Source: Paguma larvata (taxonomy: Eukaryota > Chordata > Mammalia > Carnivora > Viverridae). From it: a stretch of DNA of 64,000 nt. A program made the translations under genes and the position numbers. This document shows, one piece after another, positions 24,577-34,300 of this stretch (its first letter is position 1; each line of letters starts with the position of its first letter). The notes beneath the pieces were generated by a model. It was not told the DNA's origin and ran no database searches. It saw only the letters and a list, made by a program, of their open reading frames with translations. The stretch lies in assembly GCA_030068075.1 (NCBI GenBank), contig CM057841.1, positions 7,697,565-7,761,564 of the forward strand. Reading direction: 5' to 3'.

Positions 24577-24617
24577 CGCGCGTGTGTGTGCGTGCACGTG
24601 CATGCGTGTGCGTGTGC
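24577..24617. repeat. 41-bp strictly alternating purine-pyrimidine tract
   Basis: The tract alternates GC, GT and AC steps without a break (for example GCGCGTGTGTGTGCGTGCAC). This is the classical Z-DNA-prone composition. Confidence 0.85.
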
Positions 24618-24649
24618 TGTGGTGAGGGTGGGACTCAAGGAGATGGAAC

Positions 24650-24772
24650 AGGAGGGGTGTCTGGTTGGCTCAGTTGGGAGAGCGTGTGACTTTTGACTTT
24701 GGGATCGTGAGTTCGAGCCCCATGATGGGGGAGAGGTTAAATAAATATATTAAAAAAAAAATAAAATAGAAA
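24650..24772 (+). mobile_element. Older short carnivore SINE
   Basis: GGTGTCTGGTTGGCTCAG with GTGAGTTCGAGCCCC and an A-rich tail; it lies between the alternating tract and the G-rich repeat. Confidence 0.85.
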
Positions 24773-24785
24773 AGGAGATGAACCA

Positions 24786-25187
24786 GGGTTAAAGTCTTGG
24801 GCCTGGAGGTGGACTGGAAATGAAAATGAGTGGGATTGAGGTAGGATTTATAGGACTCGGGGCAGAGTAGGAGGAAGAGGGGAGTGGGGCTAGATTAGGG
24901 GTTAGGTTGGAGGATTGGGTTAAGGAGTTGGTTGTGTTTGTGGTTGGGGATGGCACCGAGTTTAGAGTTGGTGTTGGCAATGAAAATGGGGTTTGGTTTA
25001 GGAATCAAGATGGAGTTGAGTTTGTGGGTAGAGCTGGGTTAGAGACGGGGTTGGGTGTGGGGCTGGGGATGAGGTTATGGATGGGGTTGAGTTTGGGGTT
25101 AGGTTTGGGAATGAGAAAGGGGTTGGGTTGGAGGATAGGGATGAAGTTAAGGATGGGGTTGGCTTTGAGATGGGGCGGGGCTTCTGG
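24786..25187 (+). repeat. Degenerate G-rich GGGGTT-type repeat upstream of NKG7
   Basis: Short blocks such as GGGGTTGGGTT, GGGATGAGGTT and GGGGTTAGG follow one another on the + strand with hardly any C. There are many runs of three or four G, spaced closely enough for G-quadruplexes. No exact unit length is kept. Confidence 0.75.
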
Positions 25188-26355
25188 GCTCTGTGCTCTG
25201 ACACTTCCTTCCTCACACCTCCGTGGCCCAGACTTTCAGAAGCCCGTCTGTTGCTCTTCACTAGAGCTACATCCACTGCCGGTTTCGTGTTGGCGCCCTG
25301 CTGCCTATGATCTGAATCTACCTCTGGGAGCCTGTCCTTCTGAGCTAGTTCTCAGGAGTGGCCAGCTATCTCAGTGGTGAGGGTCTGGGTGAAGGACGTG
25401 GGCTTGCAAACTGGAGTCTCCAATAACAGAAGAGGACCCGGGCTCTTGAGTCACTGCTGGCTCAGGTCATCTTCATGACAGAAGTCGTCTTCTAGGCCAT
25501 TCTCCAATTCATAGAGGTCAAGTGTGTCTGAGCCTTCTACCAGGGCTGCCGCACCTTCACCTGACACCTGCTCACTGGTGAGGTGTTACCTAGGACCCGA
25601 GATTGGTATGGGCGGAGGAGGCTTGCTCTTGGAGGGTGGGGGGCCCCGTGCCCCTGCCCCTGCCACTCAGGCACCCTGAGGAAGCCCACTGCACTGGAGG
25701 CCCTGCTCAAAGCAGAGCGGTGTGTGAATTCTTCTTACCAGATAAGGATGTGGGCATGTCTTGCTCTCCACAAACTTTCAGAATTGTGATTCTCCACCCT
25801 CTGCTTGCCCCGGGTATCAGCTCCAAGCCATCGATCCAGAAATCCGAGCCCGCGCCTGCCTGCCTCTTCCTCAAGATCTGAGTCCGGGCCTCCAGCCCTT
25901 TCCCCCCCTCAGCCCCAAGTATCCTGGCTTTCAGCCACCTCCTTCTGTGGAGACACTAAAGTTGGGACCCCCCGCTTCCAGAATGGAAGGCTGTAGAAGC
26001 CACAGGAAAGCATGACACAACCCTCAACTGTCCCCTCCGGCCACATCCCCCGTTTAACTCACACCCCGGCCTCTCTTGCCACCTCCCCCCTTGAGGCCCC
26101 CAAGCCTCTCACACCTCTTCCAGGAAGCCTCCTCTGATATTAAGTGTTCCAAAGGTGGGAGGTATAGAATCTAAAACAGACAGGCAAGTGCCGAACCACC
26201 ACCCAAACCACCGATGACATGACACCCTCCTTCACCACATACTATGAGGGGACCCGTGTCTCTGTGGGGGGAGGGCGTTGTCGGGGCAACCAGGAAGGGA
26301 GGGCTTACGGCAAAAGCCAGCTACCCGGAACTGTGTGACACCAAACCAGCCTGGT
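25188..26355. other. Upstream region of NKG7, no gene seen
   Basis: Unique, C-rich on the + strand. It probably holds NKG7 control elements, but no clear site could be named. Confidence 0.45.
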
Positions 26356-26361
26356 TTTATA
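26356..26361 (+). promoter_or_regulatory. Candidate TATA box of NKG7
   Basis: TTTATA lies about 100 bases before the NKG7 ATG, a fitting distance for a short leader. No experiment or comparison supports it here. Confidence 0.35.
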
Positions 26362-26461
26362 GTCTTATAGGCTTCTCTTTTTTTTGAGCTCAGAGGACCC
26401 AAGAGGCCGGATCACCAGCCTCTTCATCTCCCGGGCCCCAGACAGCCAAGCGCGCATCTCC

Positions 26462-27204
26462 ATGGAGCTCTGTCGGTCCTTGGCCCTGTTCACTGGCTGC
26501 CTGGGGCCTGGTGTTCATCCTGACTGCTCTGAGCACGGATTACTGGTTCGAGGTCATAGGGCCCCACTTGTCACTTCACTCGGGCCTCTGGCCAAAGGGG
26601 TATTTTGCGGTGGCAGGTAAGGGATAGCGGTCTCTCGTGGGGGGCGGGGAGGGCGCTGCAAGAGGGGCAGCCCTGAATCTTCTCTCTTGAACAGACTACA
26701 TCCGGGTGACGCAGGCCTTCAGCATCATGGCCACCCTGTGCGGCCTGGTGTCGGTGATCCTCATGGTCCTGTCCTGTATCCCCTCACTGTCCATTCCAGG
26801 CCTCAGGCCCCTCGCCTCCTCCATCACTGCCTTTACTGCAGGTAGACTCCGGGCTGCACCTGGGGGCTGGGGAGTTCCCACAGAGGGGCTGAGCGGTCTC
26901 TCTTGTCTTCCTCCTCAGCCGTCCTTGGGATGGTGGCCATGATCGTCTACACCAGCGAGCGGTGGTCCCAGGTCCAACACTCCCAGGTCCAGGCCTTCTT
27001 CTCCTGGTCCTTCTACTTGGGCTGGGTTTCCGTGCTCCTCTGGCTCTGTACAGGTAACTGCTGCTCCGGGAACTGGAGAGGCCGGCTGGGGGGGCCTCTG
27101 AAGGAGCAGGGGGGGGCAGGTGCCAACCTCTCTCTGTCGCTCCAGGTAGCCTGAATCTGGGTGCTCACTGCAGTGCCCCCCGGCCTGGCTATGACACCTT
27201 GTGA
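26462..27204 (+). CDS. NKG7: NKG7, cytotoxic granule tetraspan protein, one base extra in exon 1
   Basis: Coding exons are 26462-26616, 26695-26841, 26919-27053 and 27146-27204, joined in phase 1. Without one extra G in the run 26503-26506 the product would be 164 residues (human 165). As written, the frame shifts after about residue 15 (MELCRSLALFTGCLG) and meets a stop just past the exon 1 donor. The shifted frame restores the family pattern (STDYW, HSGLWP), and the C-terminus GYDTL is typical. NKG7 sits in cytotoxic granules of NK and T cells and promotes granule exocytosis. Exon 3 contains FFSWSFYLGW, shared with LIM2 and CLDND2. NKG7 keeps GLW but lacks the two loop cysteines, as in human. 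All splice sites are sound, which favours a base error or a very recent mutation over old decay. Confidence 0.93.
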
Positions 27205-29164
27205 GCGAGAGGCGAGAACAGCAAGATAAGGCGCTATTCTCGGAAGACGCCATCGGGAGCCTCAGGCCCCCTGCGGTCCTCCCTCCGGCCCTGACCCCCA
27301 GCCCTCCCGAAACCCCTTCATTTGTTCCTTCACCCATTCAACAAAAATTTGCTGCGATCTGGTGATTCTGAGATTAATTCGGTCACGACATAAGCCGAGG
27401 GGAAGCCAGTTCCATTCTGGGCAACGCTAGGCGCCCAGAAAGGAGTCGGAGTCCTCACCCGCTGTCCGCGGGCTCCCACCCGGTGCAGGGACCACCACGG
27501 CCCAATGGCAGTGCCCTTCTCCAGGCCTCGTCTTTCTCCCAGTTTCCATCGCGAGACTCTGTCCTTTGTCTTTCTCGCATTAGTGTCCTTGATTTTGCCA
27601 CCCTGTCTTCACTCTGGGCCTCCTTGCTCATTTCATTCATCCATTGCTCCTTCAGCTGGCTTCTCCCGAGTTCTTCTCTTCTGCTGGGTCTCCCTGGAGA
27701 TGCTGTCAGGAACCTGAGAGCTGGGCCCTGCCCACTGGGGGGGCTGCAAGGCCACTGGGGGAATCAAGACAGCAGGGCAGAGCCTGGGATGGCAGGGAGA
27801 AAGACCGTGTCAGGTGAGGGTGGAGGTGAGCTTTCTGGGGAGCGAGTGTTTAGGGGGTCTCTGGAGGGAGGGCCAAGGCAAAGTCATCCAGGCAGCGGGG
27901 CCCAAAGGTTAGAGGTGCGGAGAGGCCGGAAGTTTTCAGGGGATGGAGAAAAATGCTTTGTGGCGGAATGTGGAATGCAGGGGCCGTTGGAGCCTGAGGA
28001 TGGAGAGGCAGGTGAGAGCCAGGGCCCCTCAGGCCACAAGTGACTCTCTCCTGAGGCCAATGGGGAGCTAGGTTGTGAGCTGGGGAGGGACAGCGCCAGC
28101 TGCAGGTGCCAGAAAGACCCTCTGGAATACGCGCGGGGAGTCCAGAAGGGACAAAGGAGCTTGGCAATGCAATAAGTGTGACTGGGACCGGGGTATGAGA
28201 CGGAAAAGAGGGAAGAAGCCAGAAAGATTCAGGGGCCAGAAGGAACCGGACTCAGGGATCCAAGGACTTTGTTGAGTGGTGGGCAGGAGGGGGCCCAGGT
28301 TAGTGCCCAGGGGTCTGGCGCAACCAACTTGGGCGGGATGGTGGGGTCACCTCTGGTTTGGTGGGAGACGCTGAGCTCAATTGGGATGTCGTTGTCAGGG
28401 GTCTGGGACGAGACGTGGGCTAGAGATGGTTTGGGTTGCTATCAGAGAATCAGGGGCCAATGCAGCCACGGCTGTGAGGCGGCTCATCGGGTAAGAAGGT
28501 GCAGGATGGAGGCACCAGGAAAACTGGCCCCGGGAAGTGGAGGGAAGAGCAGGAGGCTGCGTGGGGGCCCGAGAGGGCACAGGCAGAGAGGTGGGGGCCT
28601 GGAGAGCTTCTGGGAGCAAAGGAAGAGTTTTTTCAGAAGGATATGGTCTACCCTGTCATGGCCATCTGCCTCTGGGCTGTCATTGTGCTAGAAGAGCTGT
28701 GTGTGTGTGTGGGCGGGTGGTTATCTCTTTAAGTGGCTGGTGGGAGAGGGGGTTCTGGAACTCCTCCTGCCTCACAGAGACCCAGTTTCCCTTCCCCCAC
28801 CCCTCTGGACTCTGTGTCTAAGAAGCCCCCGGACCTGGGTGTGAGTCACTTAGGTGAGCGTGTGCATGGGGGCTGGGGGAGGGCACTGGACAGGCTAAAG
28901 GGACATTCCACGGGAGGATGGAGATCTTTGAAAGACAGAGAGGTCCCTAAGCTGTGACTCCTTGATGATAAGGTCTCAAGGCCCCCAATAGTAGCAGTAG
29001 GGCGTGGGAGGAGGAGGTCTTGGCTTTGGGAAGGGCTTGAGGGAGGGGTCCCCAGACAGGGGTGCCGGGGTGTAGTCTGGGATATGGAGGGACATGTGGG
29101 AGGGGGGGGGTCTCAAAGGGTTGAAGGAGCTGGGAGAGGGGTGTGGGGGTGGGAGGGGTGTTGG
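27205..29164. other. Between NKG7 and CLDND2, no gene seen
   Basis: Almost free of SINEs, unlike its surroundings. G-rich from 27720 to 28960. No AATAAA soon after the NKG7 stop. No coding family recognised. Confidence 0.5.
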
Positions 29165-29205
29165 CCAATCTTGAGTGTGTGACACTTGGCAGCAGCCTCC
29201 CTGGC

Positions 29206-30499
29206 ATGGGGGTGAAGCGGAGCCTTCAGTGCGGGGGCGCCTTGCTGGGCTTCTTGGCCCAAATCCTCACGATTCTCTCCACTGCCACCAACTACTGGAT
29301 CCGCTACCATGGGGGCCACAGCGGCCTGTGGCAGGAGTGTAATGCCGGCATCTGCTCCAACATCCCCTGCCAGAGTGAGGCCCGGCCCGCCCAGATGTCC
29401 CCCCACTGGACAGACAGCCCCCCGCACTGAGCACAGCTGGCCCCCTGGCCTGACACAACAGCTGGGCACATCCTGCGGCGCCCCCATCCTCACCCCTTCC
29501 TCTCCATCTCAGATCCGCCTGCTCCTCCGCGACCAAGACTATCACGAACCCCCCAATTTGGGACCTGCTTCCCTGTTGTGACATTACCCGTCCCTCATGA
29601 AGTAACTTCCAAGCCCCTATCCAAACCGTTAACTCCGCTCCCAGCCCCGGACCGGTGGGTGGGGGTGGTGGCCAGGGGCGGCACCAGCGCGCGGCTGAGG
29701 CGGCCGCTCTCCCCAGCCATGCTGGCGGTGACGGGGGCGTGCATGGTGCTGGCGGCGTGCTCCGCCGTCGTGGGTTTGGTGATGGGGCTGAGGATTCTGT
29801 GCCACGAGGGCGACTCGCGGGGCCAGACTACGAGCGTCATCTTCTTCCTCGGCGGTGAGATGGTAGCGGGCCCCCAGGCATAGGGCGGGCTTGGGAGTTG
29901 CAGGGGGAAGGGACCCAGGGGTCTTGCGCTCCCAGGCGCTCGGAAGGGAGTGAGGGGAGGGGTCGGAGACCCAGAGGAGGGGCGTGGCTGGGAGGAGGGC
30001 GTGGCCTGGGCGATGGGCGCGGTCTGGGTGGGGCCTCCGCGCGGCCCCCGGGCCACGCTCACCCAGGGCGCGGGGCCCAGGCCTGCTGCTTCTGATCGCC
30101 TTGACAGGCTACACCGTGAAGAACGCATGGAAAAACGACGTCTTCTTCTCGTGGTCCTATTTTTCGGGGTGGCTGGCTTTACCCTTCTCTATTCTCGCGG
30201 GTAACCTGGACAGTGGGAAGAGGGTGGAGGAGACTGCCCTGAGCACCCCCGTCCCCAGAGACTCCCCGCCGCCCTCCCAGAGACTCCCCAGCACGCTCCT
30301 CTCCCCACTCCTGCACACCCGGCAGGGGCGCCCCTGGAGCCCCAAACCTACGTCCCTGAGGCGCTCCAGGTCACCCGCCCCAGGACCCACCAGCCCCCAC
30401 CCGCCCTCCGCTCCTCTCCCGCCAGGCTTCTGCTTTCTGCTGGCGGACATGATCGTGCAGAGCACGGACGCCATCAGCGGATTCCCCGTGTGCTTGTGA
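29206..30499 (+). CDS. CLDND2: Claudin domain-containing protein 2 (CLDND2)
   Basis: Coding exons are 29206-29374, 29717-29854, 30081-30200 and 30426-30499, joined in phase 1, giving 166 residues (human about 167). Four membrane segments are predicted. The first outer loop has the claudin-family pattern W31, GLW (40-42), C45 and C50. Exon 3 contains VKNAW and FFSWSYFSGWLALP, and the C-terminus is ISGFPVCL, both close to human. The cellular role is poorly known, and I infer only membership of the PMP22/claudin superfamily. A CCAAT box lies at 29165-29169, 37 bases before the ATG. The acceptor of exon 3 has a weak pyrimidine tract (GGCGCGGGGCCCAG). Intron 3 is 225 bases, a multiple of three, and has no in-frame stop. 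The gene is intact. Confidence 0.95.
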
Positions 30500-30519
30500 C
30501 CGCAGCCTGCCTGGGGCAG

Positions 30520-30525
30520 AATAAA
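30520..30525 (+). terminator. Poly(A) signal of CLDND2
   Basis: AATAAA lies only 20 bases after the CLDND2 stop codon and is followed by GT-rich sequence (CTGCTCCGTGTGCC), so the 3' untranslated region is very short. Confidence 0.8.
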
Positions 30526-31039
30526 GGAACGGCTTTCACCGCCGCTGCTCCGTGTGCCTTTCTGGGGGACAGGAACGCACGTGGGAACATGGGTATGAAG
30601 AGGACGGGGGACCGGGACACGGTGGTCTCTGGGGGCTCAGGGAGGACATAAGCACATGAACCTGCAGGGAACGAGGAACATGGGGACACGAACTTGGAGT
30701 GGACGAGGCACACGGACTGGGAGGGGGAACGGGGATAGGGTTAGTGGGGTCAGGAGCGCACAAGGGCGCTTGGAAGGGATGTGGGGACTTGCAGGGAAAA
30801 CGGGCATAGGGGAATGTAAGAGGCATGGTCATGGGACGAGGAGCGCAGCAAGAAGAAAATGGGGAGACAAACACCAGAGGACGCAGCGGGCACAGGCGTG
30901 GTGACTGGTAGAGTTGAGGAAAAGGCAGGGAACTGGGGGAGGGGATAAATCGAGGACGCTGGGAAAAGTTGAGAAGGCATGGGAGGAACTCCACTCCGGG
31001 AGCAGCTCACTACGCGCACGACCTTTCCCCTAGTTCCCG
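30526..31039. other. Between CLDND2 and ETFB, no gene seen
   Basis: Purine-rich + strand with many GGGGAC-type words, leading into the ETFB promoter. Confidence 0.5.
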
Positions 31040-31325
31040 GCCACGCCCCCTTCTCTAGGTCCTTTTCCTTCCCCCTTCGGGTCCCGCCTCTTTGTCCGGG
31101 ATTCGTTCCCTATTGGTCCGAATCCTCTTGCCGCGCCTTCTTCCCCTCCGGGCCTCCGATTGGTCCTCTGTTGGGGCGGAGGCGGGCACCACAGCGGTTG
31201 ACTGGCTGGCGGCGTGGGGCGCAGGCGCAGAGACGATCGGGGGTTGGGGGGGGGGGGTCCCGAGACGTCTAGCTCTAGAAAGAGCCTTGTGAGCTACTGA
31301 CCCGGGAGGTGGCAGAGGCAGGAAG
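31040..31325 (+). promoter_or_regulatory. GC-rich promoter and leader of ETFB
   Basis: This CpG-rich stretch lies directly before the ETFB ATG. It has two inverted CCAAT boxes (ATTGG at 31112-31116 and 31159-31163, 47 bases apart), GC boxes near 31043 and 31174, and no TATA box. This fits a housekeeping promoter. A run of G near 31246 lies in the leader. Confidence 0.7.
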
Positions 31326-34300
31326 ATGGCGGAGCTGCGTGCGCTCGTGGCTGTCAAGAGGGTCATCGACTTTGCTGTGAAGGTGACCGGGCCCCCCCAC
31401 CCCCAACCTCACCGAACCCCGCGGCCGTGTACTTCCGGGGTCACTGTATGGGAGGTCTTCTCGTACCTCTGGTCTCTGCCGCTCTTCCCCCAAATGTCAA
31501 AGTCACACCTGAGGGTAAAGATCAAAGACTGTGAGGTTCCGACTTCAGATCTCTCTTCATTCATACGCGGCCCCTCTGGGGTCATGACCCCGTTCCCTTT
31601 TCTCGAGTTCTGGACTCAGAACTTAATAATAATTGTGTGCAGTGCGACTTACCTTCCCTGTTTCTTACCTGCTGGAGGTGTCATGGCCCCTATTTAACAC
31701 ACGGAGAAACTGAGGCACAGAGAGGTCACTCAGCTAGCTGAGATTTCCGCTCCAGGTCTGTCTGACTCCTGAATCTAACTAGTGCTTTGCACACAAGCCA
31801 CACTTTAACCTCTAGGCTGCGTTGCACACCTTTGATTATTCTCCTGCCGGGCTCTCTAGAAACCCAGAAACTTGTCTTTTACCCTATGTAGCCGCAGGGT
31901 GAGGGAGGAGGCTCCTGCTAGGAAGGGAGGGAGAAGTTCCAGAGACGGAATCGCATTTGACTGAGCTGGTGGATTCTCCATGAGACGCCTGGGGGGGCCC
32001 CATCTCCGAGAGCCCGGCTTGTTCCCAGAGAGAAGACAGAATCAGCCTCTCAGGCCAGTGTCTTCTATTACTTGACTTAAAGCAGACTGAAGGTGGTGAC
32101 TGCCCATCCGTGTGTGTCCCCGCCATCAGACTGGGATTCCACCTCTGTGTCCCAGGCATTGCCCAATATAGGGCCTAGCTTGCCAGAGGCCTCGGGGTGC
32201 ATGAACCCAGGGCCCTCGCCAGCTTGGGGAGTGGAGTGGGGAGGAGGTCCCGGCAGCCGGACTTGGCATGGAAACTTCAGTGATCGTAACTACTCATGTT
32301 TAGTGAGTGATTACTATGAAGGGGCAGGGTTCCAAATCCTTGACAGAGACTAACCCATTTAGTGCTTTCAGTAGCCTCTAGGTGTTACTAATCTCGTTGG
32401 GCAGGTGAGGAAACTGAGGCCATGGAGGTTCTATTACTTGCCAGGTCACCCGCTCCAGGCAGCCACAGTCAGAATCCAAGTGCGGGCAGGTCCCGCTCTG
32501 GTCTCTCTACTCCTCCCTTTTTCACTCAGCAGCTGGGAGGCCCCATGACAGCACATGGCAGGGCCGTCGCCTTCAGACTTTTTGAGACGCACTGCTCTGG
32601 GCATCCTGGGACCTGCTCTCTCCGTTTCTTCCCACCCCTAACTGTTCCTTTGGGCTCCGTCGCCCCCAGGGTCTCCTTCTGCCCCAGCCCTGGTCTCCAT
32701 GGCCTGAGATGCGGGGGGTCGTATCTGTCTGCCCGACCCGGCAGGCCCCAGTTTGACGGGCTTTGGGTCCCAGCCGCACCCAGCACGGGGCCTGGCACAG
32801 GTGCGTGCCAAATGAGAGAGCAAAGAGGGGTTATCAGCTGCCGTCCTGTCCCTCCGTCCACCCTCTCCCCGCCTTGCAGCGCTCCCTGCACCGGGAGCTG
32901 CCCCGAGGCTACCCAGCAGCCTCGGCACAAAGTACCAGCCCCTCTGTCTGGGGTTTGGGACCTTTCGTGGTCTGGCCTTGGCTCCCGTTCTGCCGCCCAC
33001 GGTGCCCTGTCCTGTCCCTCCTTTACCCCTTGTGCTCCCATAGCTCCCACCTGATCTTTCCTGACAGACGGGCCCCCTTCTTGGCTTGGACCTTTGTCCC
33101 CGCTCTGCCTTGTGCCTGGGCACCCTTCCCTCTCCAACTCTACTTGTACCTCCCTTGTCCTGCCTGACGCCGATCTGTCAATCACATCAGCGTTTTGTGA
33201 TTCTCAGGAATCCCCTCCTCTGGGACGCCTGCTCCCCCTGCGCCCCCCCCCCCCCATCCCATCCCGCTCATGCTTCTCGACGTGTCCTTGGACACTCTTG
33301 CAGCACCCCCCGGGCTCGCCTCTCAGCTCTGCTCCCATCCCGGCTTGGGATCCTCTGTCCACCCAGGTGTCCCCCCTTCCCTACCCCGGATCGGTGGCTC
33401 CTCGGGGTGGATGCATTCTGTTCCCAGCGCGGCCTTTTCACCTCCTTCCAGTCTTGGCTCACATGTCCCCTTCTCTGGGAGGCCTGCCCTGGACACTGAC
33501 TTAAAGCCGCAGCTCCCCTTGTCCCTGTCCCCTCCCTTGCTGTCATTTCACCCATCCTCTTATCTCTTTGTAATCTCGTCTCTTTTGCGGATTGCTCTCT
33601 TTCGTGTCTGTCGCTCCTTCCAGAATTGCAGCTCCAGGGTGAGGAGGAAGGTTTGTCTGATGTAGTCACTGCCGTCTTCGACGTTGGTTACATCACAAGA
33701 ACGTTTTTCAGAGCCAACTCCAGGCCGGCCACCTGGGTCGGCTTCCTGCTATGTGACCTCGAGGGAGCTGCTTAACCACTCTGAGCCTTGTTTTCCTGCT
33801 CCCTACTAACGGGTTACAGTAGTACCTCCTGCGTTGGGTAGCAGTGGAGATCGAATAAGGTCTTTAGAATAGTGTCTGGCTATGGGGCGCCTGGGGGCCT
33901 CAGTCGATTGAGCGTCCAGCTTCAGCTCAGGTCATGATCTCACCGTTTGCGAGTTCCAGCCCCGCGTCGGGCTCTGTGCTGACAGCTCGGAGCCTGGAGC
34001 CTGCTTTGGATTCTGTGTCTCCTTCTCTCTCTGCCCCTCCCCTGCTCACGCTCTGTGTTTCTCTCTCTCTCAAAAATAAATAAACATTAAAAAAAAAAAC
34101 AACAAAAAAGAATAGTGCCTGGCTCCGGCTCGTGGCGAGTGTTGGCTGGCAGGCAGTGAGTATCGTTATTACTGGTGGTGCTAGTAACGCAAGTTTATTC
34201 AGTCATTTGTTCAGAAATAGATGCTCTGCTCAGTGTGTGTCCGTGTGTAGGTCTGTGATTGTGCGTCTAGGGTGTTTATCGGCATTTGGCAGCCCAGTGA

